Below are positions 1-12,480 of a stretch of 64,000 bases of DNA, piece by piece. The DNA comes from Druceiella hillmani (lineage: Eukaryota > Arthropoda > Insecta > Lepidoptera > Hepialidae): assembly GCA_039881145.1 (NCBI GenBank), contig JAYKKI010000095.1, positions 558,001 to 622,000 of the forward strand, given 5' to 3'. Each line of letters starts with the position of its first letter. Positions within the stretch are counted from its first letter, which is position 1. The notes beneath the pieces are model-generated. The model was not told the origin of the DNA. It was given only the letters and a program-made list of their open reading frames with translations, and did not search any database. The position numbers and the translations under genes are program-made.

Positions 1-2656
1 TCTCCTGTTGAAAATTATGATGAATAATTTAGAACGAATAAAAAATTTTAAGTTTTACTTCCTTCGCATTTGTGAATGAAACGCTAAGGGATTATTACCT
101 TTCCCAGTTTTTGTCATGTAAAAAAATGTAAAAAAAATTAATCAAAAATGACGTGGTAATTATTTTAAAAATTACTGAGAATAATGGTTCTTAAACTGGG
201 AAATTATTAAAAAAAACATTGGCAAGGGAACATTTTTAAATTTTACGGTTTAGGAAAAACATTAAAAATTAAAAAAAAAAAAATCGGCTTCCTTCTTTCT
301 GTTTGGTAATTTATGGTTGTCCTAATGAAGCATAACAGTATACATTTTAAATTAGAATAATAAAATGGGAAACTAATAATTATTTACCTAATATTGGTCG
401 AAAATTTTTATGAGAAGTGTGTTCTGGAATCATTTTAATAACAATAAACTTATTTCGATGGGTCAGATATGAGAACTAAAAACCAGTTATAGGAATTAAT
501 GAATAATGATTGAAGCAAAAAACATTAATGGTAATAAACAAAAAGATCGTTTAGTTTCCGCTTGTTCATGTTAGATATTTGTTTAATTCAGTTCATTGCA
601 TTTCGTGGTTAGCAACCTGAGTTATTTGCTATCTTAGGTTTAGGAGTACTTATGTTTCGACTTCGGTTATTTGACTTGTCTTATGTTTCTGATTTGGATT
701 GCTGTATTAGAAACATCGACTTGGCTTTGAATGGACTTTGTATCTAAAAGATTCCGTCCCTCAAAATGTGAAAAACGGAAACCTTATAAGGTGACTTGGT
801 TTTCCGTCTGTCCCTTCGTCCGTTCATATATCTATAAAAGCCCCTTTTCTTAGAAATGGCTAAAGATTTCAAATTAATACCATTTCGTGAGTCGTGTATA
901 CTCACTTTGTTTTAAATTTTCATTTCATGCAACGAAGAGTGGCTCTTTAAAACGTATTGACTCTTAAATGTTAATAAAATATTGTAGAGTGGTGATTCAA
1001 AATTTATACGCTTCCGAGTATTTGAAATGTTTTTGGTGAATTAGAAACCTCCATCATATCACTATACACGCGTACGATGATATTTAACCACGTTTCTCAA
1101 CAATTATAGGATAGGCCGCGGTATTGTAGTGGGTTGGTTAGCGCACTGCCTACATCCAATTTTTTTTCATAATTGGGATTAATTTAAATATGTAGTCTTT
1201 TCAAGGGTGAACACATCCGAACGTAAAGTACGAATGAAAATCCGAACTACAATCGAGTGCATTAGACAAAATCAGCAATTTTCTTAAGCAAAATAACACT
1301 TTGTATCATAGCCACACTAATTAACTACATTTACACCAAAGTTTATGGATATCCATTGCATAACATTGACCAGAATTAATTAATATGCGTCAAAGTATAA
1401 AAAATCTGGATTTTTTTAAAAAGAATGACTCCTAACCTATGCATCTTTTTACAACGTGTATTGCTATAAATTGACAGCGTAGGATGTTCTCAGCTCATAA
1501 ATTTGATTAAGTTTTAATTACATTTTTGCAACCTATGTACATACGTATAATCGATAAACTAAAAAATAGTAAAAATGTTATAAACGGCTTACATTATCTT
1601 TTTTATTAGGTTTGCAACTAAGAAAAGCCAGCCATATCTGTTCGTCAGTATCAGCTCATGTAGAACCAACTTTATTTTAGTACGCTCTCAAATATCAGAG
1701 TAGTTTTGCAAGATAACATGAACTTAGCTTGGAATTTATCAAACATAAATTTGTATAAATTTAATTTTCTTTCGATGAAGATTAGAAGATAGATAAAAAT
1801 TTCTTTCTTTCGATCTTCGGAGTCAATACTTGACTATGTCATGAAAAAGTGCACCTTCAACTATCGATGTGCATTTATCGCATGTTGTTTTGCTCGTTTT
1901 TCATCCTAAATGAATTTTTCATAGCATTAATACCCCAAATTCTCTTCCGGAAATTCTAATATTTTTGGTTTTAATTCGCCGAAACTTAATTGCCAACGGA
2001 ATCGAAAATAGTACTCTTTTGGATCTATCCTACAACCATCCTACCAGAGATGTGTAAGAAATGTCTATAATATTGTATAAATTAACAGAAAAAAGTGACG
2101 AGTGTATTGCTTAGTAATTAAATATTAATAAAAACTCTTATATTGAATTGATTACTTATTTAATAGTGCCATTAAACTTGGGTGTACATGATTTTCCGGA
2201 TGCTAGATGATGCCAATAATAAGGTATCTAAGAATAAAATTGTAATACTTGAGATTAATCCCTACTAAACGACCGGTTAAAGTACGTGACAAGTTTTTAC
2301 TCACCGTTTCATTTATGACCTTTTCTTACCAGAAGCGTCATCCAATTTTAACACTTTCAATACCACCGTCGATAACTTAACAAATTGTGAATTTAAAGGG
2401 GAGAAACTTTTACGTTCGTAGCTATGTAAGTAAAACTTGTTTTCGTGTTTTTTCACATAATCTATTTTATTGTAAATTCCTTCCAATCATTGGTGTGTGT
2501 AGATTAAGTGTGATGTAGCTACTTTTAAAGGTCCCATTGCTCACATTTGCCGGTTCCATAAATGACTTATCTACTTAATGCTATATTTAAGTTAGAACAG
2601 AACAACAGTACAAATATATTTTTTTGGAATACACAATCAAAACCCTTGCTCCATGT
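1..2656. other. AT-rich intergenic DNA
   Basis: I see no sustained coding frame and no recognisable protein motif on either strand. The stretch is A/T-rich with many poly-A and poly-T runs. The only recognisable item is a tRNA-like SINE head near 1110-1160, listed separately. Confidence 0.6.
1110..1160 (+). repeat. tRNA-like SINE head fragment
   Basis: The segment contains GGTTGGTTAGCGCACTGCC, which resembles the A-box half of tRNA-derived SINE heads. No B box (GGTTCGANTCC) follows, because the sequence turns into poly-T and AT-rich DNA after about 1158. It is too short and incomplete to be a tRNA gene, so a truncated SINE is the better reading. This rests on motif resemblance only. Confidence 0.35.
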
Positions 2657-2658
2657 TA

Positions 2659-3537
2659 TTGGGTTGGCTAACAAATAATGAGCCGCCATTAATATTGTAA
2701 CTTTTTAATACATTTTTAATTTTAAATTTTTTAATCGTGGATATAATAATTAACACCATTTTAAACTAGATGTCTCCAACGTACTAGCAGGAAGCATGTG
2801 CATAAAATTCTAGTGGCTTGAAATTAAAAAATTGGCCTATGTACTGTCGTAGGTGGTCTTCATCATCAAAGTTTTTTTAGCGCGATGCGTGATGCTTTTC
2901 CGAGCAATCTATAGAAACAATATTCAGTGGGTGCAAGGTCTGGAGAATATAGCGGGCGAGGGATCTGTATTCAACCCAAATCAAAAAGTTTAAGGCGGAT
3001 CTGTTCGGCTTAATGGGAACCTGGCAACGGCTACGGCTAGTCCGGTTCGTGTGTTACCCACCACCATATTTTAAGCTTTCCCCAAGGGCTTTAAATGACT
3101 GTCTATATTTCCGTGGGAGGACCGGAGCTAGTTTCTAGCCAGCGTATTGTTAATGAGCTATCTTGTTCAATTAACAACTTTAACCTGTCTGTCCAATTCC
3201 ACCGGTCGACCAGAGTTGATCACTCAGAGAATAATCGCCGTTGCGAAACTGTTGGAACAATTATTTTACTGTGGCTTCAGACATCGCTTCACATTTGTTA
3301 CGCGTAGCTTCGGCAGCAGAGTGATCAGATCGGTACTCGTGAAATAAATAATGTCTCACATGCGTCTCAATGTCGTTCATATTTTAGGCGTGTTAACAGT
3401 GTAGCGTCTTAGTTACTATTGAATCATGAGAGCATGCCGCGCTGCTTATATATCTTTGAGCATGGAAACTTCTAAAATATTCCCATATTTTTTATATAAT
3501 TTTCGAAAAAACTCTCATTACTTATTAGCTGACGCAA
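2659..3537 (-). mobile_element. internally deleted mariner element
   Basis: An 879-bp mariner copy. The left end (TTGGGTTGGCTAACAAATAA) matches the reverse complement of the right end (TTGCGTCAGCTAATAAGTAA) in most positions, giving terminal inverted repeats of about 24 bp. Both ends sit directly against TA (2657-2658 and 3538-3539), the target duplication used by mariner elements. The interior encodes fragments of mariner transposase on the minus strand, N-terminus at the right. Autonomous mariners are about 1.3 kb, so roughly 400 bp is missing from the middle. The copy cannot encode active transposase, but its ends could in principle be mobilised in trans. Confidence 0.88.
2770..3380 (-). 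pseudogene. mariner transposase pseudogene
   Basis: Reading minus from an ATG at 3378-3380, the frame begins MNDIETHVRHYLFHEYRSDH and continues through AAEATRNKC and LFQQFRNGDYSLSDQ, which is the helix-turn-helix N-terminal region of mariner transposases. After a stop and a frameshift the central catalytic part is lost. The C-terminal part then appears: AEQIRLKLFDLG, YSPDLAPTEY and the EDHLRQYIGQFF..FYAH segment. In intact mariners the third catalytic Asp lies in the YSPDLAPxDY motif; here that position reads TE. About 200 of the usual ~345 residues remain, with several stops. It is enclosed by the inverted ends of the element. Confidence 0.85.
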
Positions 3538-3539
3538 TA

Positions 3540-4600
3540 GATATTTTAGCCAGCTTAGCATATTTTATAACTCACTCGAGAATATTATGCATTATTATCT
3601 GACTGAATTTTTTCAACAAATTTATCAATAAACAGTTTGTCAATAAATTAGTTTTAAATGTATTTAACTACAGCCCAGCTTCTCCTGTACCAAATAAACC
3701 AATAGTTTTCATCTGATCACCTAAGGCCATTTGTATTTATTTTTTAATAATATAAACGTAACCTGAACTACTAAGTTTTCTTCACTTTTTATTTTAAAAT
3801 TTTATTTTATTTCAACAGCCAGTGCTTTCCCATTTTTATTATCACATCTTTTATTTTGGACGTATTGTAAATATAGTAAACAATTTTGGGTATGATATTG
3901 TATATCTGTCCGATAGCTACTTGCATATAATAATAGAAGACAGATAATAGGTTGAACATTTTTGTAGAATGTAAAACACGTTTCGATGAAAAAGAATTTT
4001 AAAAAATATGCCAGTTTAGAAATGTGTTTACGTACTCGGAAATATTTACATTTATATTGTGTATTATTTATAAGTCATAAATAAGGTTTACACTTATATT
4101 TATTTAATTCGGTGATATATTTCTTACAGTGGTTTTGTGTTATGTTTATATCGAAGAAGATTAAATTTACACCAGTCTCATAAAAAAATACATTTCCTTA
4201 TCAACTTTTTATAGATTTTATTTGCTATGTTACTATATTTAGTTAAGTGGTTGCTGTGGCTCCCATAAGATAAAACTTTTCCATTTAATCTAATATTAAT
4301 TTTAAAAATATTTTATAACCAAATGACTGAAATGCTGGCTGACCTGTAACCGAAAAACTTATTTTTTCCACTTTGCCAATTAAACAATTGTTAATTCCTG
4401 AATCAAATTAATTTTACTGCCTAAGGCGTTTACGTACCTGGGAACATTTTTGCCTCGTTTAATGCAATTTATCTCTTTTTAACCCGGAAAAGATTTTTAT
4501 ATCGATTTTTAAGATCAAATAAACGTATAATATATATTTGTTTCTACCTCTTAACAATTTTAAAAAATAAAATTAAGTACGCGTAAAACTCACACAACAA
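3540..4600. other. AT-rich spacer
   Basis: No coding signal or recognisable repeat seen between the mariner and the first TA microsatellite. Confidence 0.5.
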
Positions 4601-4611
4601 TGTTTCAAAGT

Positions 4612-4615
4612 ATAT

Positions 4616-4661
<46 letters not shown>

Positions 4662-4683
4662 TAAATATATATATATAAATATG

Positions 4684-4735
<52 letters not shown>
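4612..4735. repeat. TA microsatellite
   Basis: Two long (TA)n tracts are joined by an interrupted AATAATAAATA core and followed by a short CACACA run. The tyrosine/isoleucine-alternating frames on both strands here are artefacts of the repeat. Confidence 0.95.
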
Positions 4736-4737
<2 letters not shown>

Positions 4738-4849
4738 AATGTATTGTTTTGGATTTACTTAACAAATCATTCAACGAGGTTTTTATCAATTATAACGATA
4801 ACTGTCAAAGACACATGCTATATAGCTAAATATTGGTACAATTATTAAA

Positions 4850-6340
4850 AGTAATATTATTCAATTACGAATATCGAATTTTTTTCAGTTTTTATAATAA
4901 ATTTTCCGCCTTTTTTTTCTGATAATCAAATTTTTGAAAAATAGCCAACTGTAAAACCGTTCTTAAATAATAGATCCGAAACTATATTATTCCTACATTT
5001 TTGAACTTGAATTTTTAATTTGCAAAATCACCTGCATTTGGAAAATCATGAAAATGTCAAGCGCTTGAAAAGAGCTCTGATTTTTGTATAAAAGTCATGA
5101 CTTATAAAACAATATTGTACAAATATATCTTTTAAGTTTTAAAATAATTTAACTTATCACTCAGTCACGCCTGTACAGTATTTTTAATCCTAAAAATTAG
5201 ATAATTAATCATAATAAAGTGCCAAAACCATACAGTTTTCTGGCGTGGAAAATTTCTGTCCTTAATCAGCAAGTTGTTCTAAAAAGTAGTTCCCTTCTAT
5301 AATAAATCAGCCTTTATTAAAACCATAAATTAAAAAAAATAAACTCGAGCCAGATGAAGAACACTTTCCAAGGCCTCCTTAAAAATCTGATTGTGATTAC
5401 TGACATTTAAATTTATATGTTTTAAATACTGCGCAAGGTTTTTTTAAAAGAAAAAAGTGTATATTTCCCTATCTTCTGAAAACAAAGATCTAGCTAATCT
5501 AGAAACGTAACTTTTTAGTAATATTAATTTGTTCAAAATATTCAAACGTTTTTACTGCCTTGAGTGCCAAGACTTTCTGGCGAGGCATTGTTGGGCAAAA
5601 ACTTTGGGCAAAAAGTTGATTGATTTTAGCTCCAAAAATAGACATATTTTTCTATTTTCATTTCGAAAACTAAATCCTTGCTCAACTTACACCTTTGTGC
5701 CTTTATATTGGACCTGTTTGTATGAAACAAATAAAAACTATCATCACAATAGACAACAACAACAAATGACAGGGCCTAAATATTTATTGCCAACTGCGTA
5801 AAGAATGCAAGTTTTACTTGCATCTAAAAATTTTCGTTCTGAATGTCCAATATTTTAAACAATACTTATATTTTAAATCGGAACCAAATTTTAAAACTAA
5901 ATTATCAAATGAAATATTTAACAATTTTATTAGATCCTTTGAATTCATTAAAAATTATTGATCAAAATATTTATAGATACCGCCAAAATTAATTAGATTT
6001 TTTAAAATATTCGTTTCATGGTTTATTATATATGAATTGATTATATTTCGATTCATATTATTACCTATATCTGGTTATATAAATAACACTTTAAAAATAT
6101 ATATTTGAAAATAACAAACTCTTCAAAATTTTTAATTTATTTTTAATTCCTAAAATAAAAATGGGCGCAAACTTTTTTATCCATGAACGTATATGCATAC
6201 GCTATATTTAATAAGGGAAAAAATTACAGAAAATTAATAATTTGTTCTGATTCTTATGAATTAATTTCCTAACGCGCTTAGAACTTTACATATTTGTTAA
6301 TCCTATTTCTGATTTTAATATTCAAATAATATCAAATAAC
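4850..6340. other. AT-rich spacer
   Basis: A 90-codon open frame at 5529-5801 shows no recognisable motif, and its neighbours give it no support. I treat it as chance. Nothing else is seen. Confidence 0.45.
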
Positions 6341-6356
6341 ATAAGTACACAGTCAC

Positions 6357-6888
6357 GTAAAATACAATGAACCGGAATAATAAATAATACAACCTATTAA
6401 GCCTGCATCCGGTAAAGGTTACCCAAATAATACAGCCTACGTATGTTATCACAACTCGCGCTCGAACACACTATATACTGACTTGAGAAACAAATTGGAA
6501 CGATCGTTAGAAGCGCTCGCGGCACCACATAGCGACAGAATCTACGCTATAATGCTTAAGTTACGAGAGATGTAGATGACAATAATTCGTTACAAACACG
6601 AATTATGGAACAGATGTTAATTATACGGGACGAGTATGAACCGCTCACGTAAGGAACCACCTTCATCGCATCCATATTCATAGCCAAAGTAATGCGACTT
6701 CATATGGACAAATCAGATGCTTCAGAAGTATTCCTCTAAGATGCACAGATATATTTGCTTTTTGGGTACATTCAGCGAGGTTATAGGTAAACGATCAATC
6801 CCTTCAATAAAGAAAAAAACCAAGTGTGAAAAAATGAAAACGTTGCCAAAACACAAGTAAACCCACGAACGCACGCACGCACGAGAAT

Positions 6889-6949
<61 letters not shown>

Positions 6950-8340
6950 CATTTTATATTCTCCCTATAACACACCGAGTGTCTTTTTCAGGTGTCAAAC
7001 CAACGAAAGGGTTTATGCTAATTTTTTCAATATTAGTGATACATGTTTTACTATGCCTGAAAGCCTTATGAAAACGGAAGCAATTGGCGGTCTACTATTA
7101 ATTGATGCACTGAATAACTGATAGAAGAGGGGGAAATACTGTCCATCCATCCATCACTTACTCTCCCTACTAGGGAATTGTTATAGCTTCGTCACGGTAA
7201 AATAGTTTTACTTTGAGCAATTTTTTTCGATTTTTTTCTTGTCAAAATATTACCCACAAAATTAATACTTTTGCTTCATTTAAGACACAATTTGCATACG
7301 TGGTATTTAAAATTATTTTATGGATTAATTATAGAAATATTTTATGATAATAAAAATACTCTCCCTTCTATATTATAAACTAGCCTATTGGTTATAGAAT
7401 TTACAAGATGAAAGAAAATAATGATAACTAAAAAAAATAAACGAAAAGAAAATATTCGGTTATCTAGAATGAATAAGTCTAACAATATAAATAACTTTAA
7501 CAACTTTGTTTATATTAGAACATTCAATAGATCTATAATTTCATAAAATAATTTAATATTTTAATCTCATAAGCAATTTAATATTTTATTTATAGGTCGC
7601 TTAACTACTCATTAAAAAGATTAAAATTCTTTACTTTAGTAAATGTTTTTTTCACTTGTCTCTTAAATTTTTTTATTGTCTTTTAGAATTCTATAGTTTA
7701 AATATTCGGATGCGCCATAAATATTTATGAAGATTAATATAGATCATTTTATAGAGTAATCTAATTTTTTGTTTTCTAAAACACTTAACAATTGATTATA
7801 TTTAAAATTAATATTTAAATAATTTTTTTTTTCCAAAAACTTTAATACTTACGTAAACCTGGGAATTTAATCATTACCCCCACACTGAATTTTTTATACT
7901 ATGTTATATGTAAAATGCCAAGATAAGCGACTAATCCACCTATAAATAAGAGTCAAAGGAGTTTAATTTCTCTTGCTCGGATATATAGAGCAGCGGAAGT
8001 GAGACGGTTCCCGTCTAGAAACCGTGTAACTCAACGCATCCCATCTTTACAACAGTAGGTGCCACATATTGCTAAGTTTCACATACCATTCAATCCGAAT
8101 TTCCACTTAATGAACTATATTTTCTATAGCGACACCGACATTAGGAAAGTTGTAATTAATTTTAAACCAAGTAAATATCAGGAAATATAAAAAAAAATTT
8201 AGATCTTGTCTTGGTACGGATATATTCATGGTGCTACCGACACAAAGCCAAAATCATTATCGCTTTAGAATAAGTGATTGATTTTCAATCGGACGTGTTT
8301 TAATTGTAACGAAGAGAGTGATCGTCTTTTCTTTATCTGA
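6357..8340. repeat. dispersed ~2-kb repeat, copy 1
   Basis: The segment matches 16961-19110 in the same order and orientation. Clear anchors are GCATCCGGTAAAGGTTAC at 6404 (GCATCCGGTAAAAGTTAC in the partner), ACGAATTATGGAACAGATGT (identical in both), TCTAAGATGCACA, and, further on, GTGCCACATATTGCTA near 8051 (GTGCCAAATATTGCTA) and GATATATTCATGGT near 8219 (GAATATATTCACGG). The middle is poorly conserved and holds a TA microsatellite here but a transposase pseudogene in the partner. It could be an old segmental duplication or two copies of an unidentified long element. No recognisable protein is encoded. Confidence 0.65.
6893..6947. repeat. TA microsatellite
   Basis: An uninterrupted (TA)n tract of about 55 bp, preceded by a short GCAC-rich run (ACGCACGCACGCACG). 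Confidence 0.95.
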
Positions 8341-8344
8341 ATTT

Positions 8345-9640
8345 GCAGAGCTACTGAAGGATCTATATAACAAATGAATTATACTTAATATTACTATATA
8401 ATTATAACATATTATTACATAACGAATTATATATAATAATACTATTTTTTTGTAGTAGAAAACCCTGGAAAGTCTCATAATTTTTAATAATAGAGCGGTA
8501 AGATTCTCTTGCGGCCCAGTTTAATGTTTTGACAAATACGTTATTTTGGTAAAAATCGAACTCACTCATCTATACTTTCTTAGCAAATCTATGCCAAAAT
8601 TTAGCTGCATTTATCTGTATAATTTTTATGGTTAACTTTCTAAAGGCAACCAGGGCCGGTTTTACAATAATATTTTAGCTGAGACTTTAAATCTCTCTGC
8701 TTAAGTTTACGTGTGACATAATTCCGATTCGAATGAAATTTAGTGCAGCCATTAAATACTTAAAATGACAAATAGCATAGTAGAAATATATTCACATAGA
8801 GCTGTCTACAATACTTAATAGTTTGATAGTATTATCAATAATAGTCCAGTGGCTGACACATATTATGGAGAGAACAAGGAAACGCGTCCCGCGACAGGCA
8901 CACGTCAAACTATATTTATTTTACACCTAAAGGTGACATTCCAAATTTGCTGAATTGCAGATGGAGATAGAAGAAAAACAAAGAGGTAAAGTGACGAAAT
9001 CTGAATTGATCGTTAATATTATCGACAGCCATATCAGAGAAAGCCAATAATTTTTATGATTTCATACCTCAAAAGCAAATAATGAGCTTTATAAGTTTTT
9101 GTGATCAAAAAAAAATTTTTGTGATGAAAAAAGTGATCAAAATCAATTAATAGATTAACAGTTACAAGCATATTCCTCAGAAACCGTCCGATATATTTGT
9201 AATTTAGTATAGTAATAAAATAAATCTCTTGTTGACACCCAAAAATATATAGAGGATACATTTAAAATTATCGACTTTTTTATTTCATCACCGGCATGTG
9301 GATTTGGGATAAGTTTCGGTATTAAATGAAAGAGCACCTTATAAAATTTTCAAAAAGATTTTTCTTACAATTTCATGAGATATACTAATTTCTACAAGTA
9401 ATGCTAAATATTTCCGTAAATAAATTGTTTTCCCTTCTAATCTCAAAAACTGTTAACTTGAAATTATACAACTGTACTGTTAACGACATTATTGGACATT
9501 TACCGGAAGTTTGTTGCAAAACTCGGAATATGATTGAAATTCTCACCGCTTTTTTTTAATTCCAGATATTTCACGGCTGTAAGATACAGTAGACAATATA
9601 TTTACATTGTAAAAGATTATATTAATATTTGTTATTAATT
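8345..9640. other. AT-rich spacer
   Basis: Short overlapping minus-strand frames at 9034-9337 show no family motif. I see nothing further. Confidence 0.45.
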
Positions 9641-9650
9641 TTAATGGAAA

Positions 9651-9718
9651 TAGCCTTTACCTTTAAAGGTGAAGGCTACACTAAGGCACGGTACATAATA
9701 TATAACGTGCCTAAGTGT
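9651..9718. repeat. two adjacent short hairpins
   Basis: First hairpin: AGCCTTTACCTTT (9652-9664) pairs with AAAGGTGAAGGCT (9665-9677) at 12 of 13 positions. Second: ACACTAAGGCACG (about 9678-9690) pairs with CGTGCCTAAGTGT (about 9706-9718) at 12 of 13 positions, with an AT-rich loop. The two stems abut. They could be foldback remnants of a transposon or a structured RNA; the sequence alone does not decide. Confidence 0.6.
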
Positions 9719-9719
9719 G

Positions 9720-11780
9720 CACGGAAGCCTCAAAGTACTAGTTATACTCGTACGTAACTCGTCTTATTATTTAATTATAACATTTAATTATAAAAACATG
9801 TTATTTTAAAACCAATTGACTAAGTAATATAAAATTTAGTCATTATTGGTTAGATTTACGGTTAAATATATTTCATGATAGAAATTAAACTTTACCATGG
9901 TCATTAAGATGGAAATATGCATATACTGGGATACTGTAAAGGTCACAATCAATTATGGATTAACCTATTTTTTCTCTTTACTTATTATCGAAAAAGACAA
10001 TACGACATTGACTAATATCAGTTTTTAATTCAGTTATTTCAGTTATAATTTAAAAATACTGTCACATAATATGATAACCACCACATGCGTACCGGTATAC
10101 AAATATTTTCTGCTGATAGGTTTTAAGCAACTAATGTATTTTAATTACATTTACTTAAAAATATTACTTTTTAAGTCAAAATTTTATGTTACAACGTGAT
10201 TTATGGAAGGCGAATTAAATAATGAATCAATGTTTGTTTTTTACTTTTGTTTGACAACGACATTCTTCTCTGAGAAAGATATACTTTAAGCCAGCTATCG
10301 CAAATAAAAACAACTAAGAGATACGAACCTCGCCGGTATCAAATATATTTTTATAACTAATGAAATAATTTCGTGACTTGCTATTTCAAGAAGTTTTTTT
10401 CTATTATCACAAATGAAAACAAAGCGAGGCACGGCGCATGCTGTTCTTGGATTTTTTTTTATCAGTAGTTTTACATTTAAAACCTTGCATGTACTATATT
10501 TACTTTATGGCATTGACATAAATTCTATTCTAGTAAGCTAAGTACCTTAATCATGCATGCTTATATTGTACTTAATGCCCACATTTTGTTATTGTATTTT
10601 TAAATAAAATAAAAATATTGGATTTTCCATTCAAAATTATTATACATTACAAACAACATAACACGAAATAATATGTAATAATATCCTGTTTAGAGAAAAA
10701 CTTAATGCACTCAGAAATAAAAGCGTAAATCAGTTAACAGCAGTTTCGAGACCGAAACTATAGATATATGCATGTAAGTGAAATAGAAGTGTATATCGGT
10801 GATAATTTTCAACTTTTAAACACTTTACCACATGCATATTTGATTACTAAAAAGAATCAAATGTTAATAAATGTTTTTATATCGGTCTGTTTGCATTTAA
10901 CTCGAAAACTTTGAAGCTCGATGACATAAATTTTATACAGGATATAATAGTTACTCCAGTACCAATGGTTTGATCTGAACCCAGCACTACGGTTCCGAAA
11001 TTATAATTATGTAAAGGTTGCTAAGCCAGGTGGGCAGTAGCTGCCTATTTAAATACGTAGGGGCTGCTAAATAAATGATGGGAAAGGAGAAGTATGGGCC
11101 CAGTCGCGAGGTAATAAATAATATATATTCTTCCCAATACGTTAGATACATAAAGATACTTTTTAAATATTTTCCTAATAATACGATATATTCCTAATAA
11201 TAACTTCAAATCTTACATACAGTGAAGACATTGTCTCGAGAAAAATTCAATGCCGTCAGTAGCGCATAAATATATAAATCAGATTCCAATAACACCATAG
11301 TGAAATTCTAATACCAATTGAAGTGTATTCGTAGCAACATAATAAGTACACGATGTTAAAGCCCTAAGTTACAATCCAAACCACTTCAAACCACAACATT
11401 TTTTTGATAGAACATTAAAGAATATGCATTATATATTGAATGCAATATACATTTTGAAATCCTGTATTTTAGATTATACATTGTAGCTCGCGATTATTTA
11501 TTATAAAAAAAATGATATGAAAATTTTCATATCTTGTTTGCACGGGAATATATTTTAATCTTTTTTCTTTCACGTAATTCACCTTTTTTCAGTACTTTTT
11601 GCTTACTCTCTTTTAAATATTTTGGGTGTGTCTTTTTTGATGTGAATACGTCTTTAAATTTGCTACCATACGGGAGCAATCCAAGAAACCCAATTATAAC
11701 AAGTTTGGAGTGGCAGTTTCGAATCTATTCTCTACATCAAAAATTTAATTATACCACTGGATCAAAGAATTCATTACAAT
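9720..11780. other. AT-rich spacer
   Basis: A slightly more GC-rich patch at 10975-11110 includes GCCAGGTGGGCAGTAGCTGC and resembles old repeat debris, but I cannot assign it. An 82-codon frame at 11534-11782 has no recognisable motif. Confidence 0.4.
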
Positions 11781-11794
11781 AGCAAGAACAGTGA

Positions 11795-11995
11795 CGCGTC
11801 GCGCGTGGTAGAGGGAAAAGCGCCGCCATCTTGAAGTAATTTTGCTGCGTATTGAGATTTGCAATTAGTATAACTTTTGATTTGAAAAAGCTACGATGTT
11901 TGTTAAGTTTTAATCATCAGCTGTCGTGAAAATCTATCCATTGTATATAAAACATTAGTCTAAAAAGTGACAGTGAATATAATAAGGTGTTAGAA
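11795..11995. promoter_or_regulatory. possible CpG-containing promoter patch
   Basis: This is one of the few GC- and CpG-containing stretches in the window (GACGCGTCGCGCGTGG, then GCGCCGCCATCTTGAAG). Read on the minus strand, AAGATGGCGGC matches the YY1/Pleiohomeotic-type GCCATNTT core. It directly precedes a frame that stays open for about 160 codons. Promoter function is inference; no TATA or initiator element is convincing. Confidence 0.25.
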
Positions 11996-11997
11996 TA

Positions 11998-12480
11998 AAA
12001 AAAATATTATCGAAAATATATACTTTCGGCCCATACGCGTCGAAAAGCCAAAACCAAATACAGAGATCATATACAGCTGGAAAGGCTTCTCAAGAACAAT
12101 CGAATGGTAATAATAAAACACCATATGACCGCGTCAAGCAGTGCCCGGAACGTAAAAGAATCAATGCGGTCAAGCGGATCAACGACGTTGCCAGTACGTC
12201 TGCAGCTGGGGCGGTTGAAATTATACAAGTGGATGATGAAATCGCTTCTACATCGACAACGGACTGTATAGGCATAGATTGTGTTCGATCGTCGATTATG
12301 AAGACACATTGGGCCGCAGCTAGTACACTTTTCAATATAACACGTTACATAGACATATTCACGTACAACACACACGGCCGTGTCTATGACACAGCCACAC
12401 CCCATTTTTTTCGTGTCGTAACGGGGCAAGAGAATGATGTGATTTTCTGCAAAAAGGTAGTGTGCCTTGAAATAATATAG
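11998..12480 (+). CDS. possible first exon, unidentified protein
   Basis: The frame is open from just after a TAA at about 11995 to a stop at 12478-12480 with no early ATG; the first in-frame ATG lies well inside. The predicted residues are hydrophilic and unlike the surrounding AT-rich noise, for example PYDRVKQCPERKRINAVKRI, then a Ser/Thr/Ala/Asp-rich run including EIIQVDDEIASTSTTD. AAAAAG/GTAGTG near 12456 could be a splice donor. A second forward frame and a 144-codon minus frame are open over the same DNA, so the coding strand is not certain. I do not recognise the product. It may be a host exon, a retrocopy lacking its start, or a chance opening in a GC-richer patch. Confidence 0.25.
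   Translation, partial: KKILSKIYTFGPYASKSQNQIQRSYTAGKASQEQSNGNNKTPYDRVKQCPERKRINAVKRINDVASTSAAGAVEIIQVDDEIASTSTTDCIGIDCVRSSIMKTHWAAASTLFNITRYIDIFTYNTHGRVYDTATPHFFRVVTGQENDVIFCKKVVCLEII

Noticed and set aside
1110..1160. Second mariner end (GTGGGTTGGTTAGCG)
   Set aside because: Resembles the GGGTTGGCTAAC end word only over a few bases and has no partner end; the tRNA-like reading fits better.
4544..4848. Overlapping 81- and 82-codon frames on both strands
   Set aside because: Tyr/Ile alternation produced by the TA microsatellite; the same applies at 6722-6952, 16246-16459, 33081-33350 and 55109-55468.
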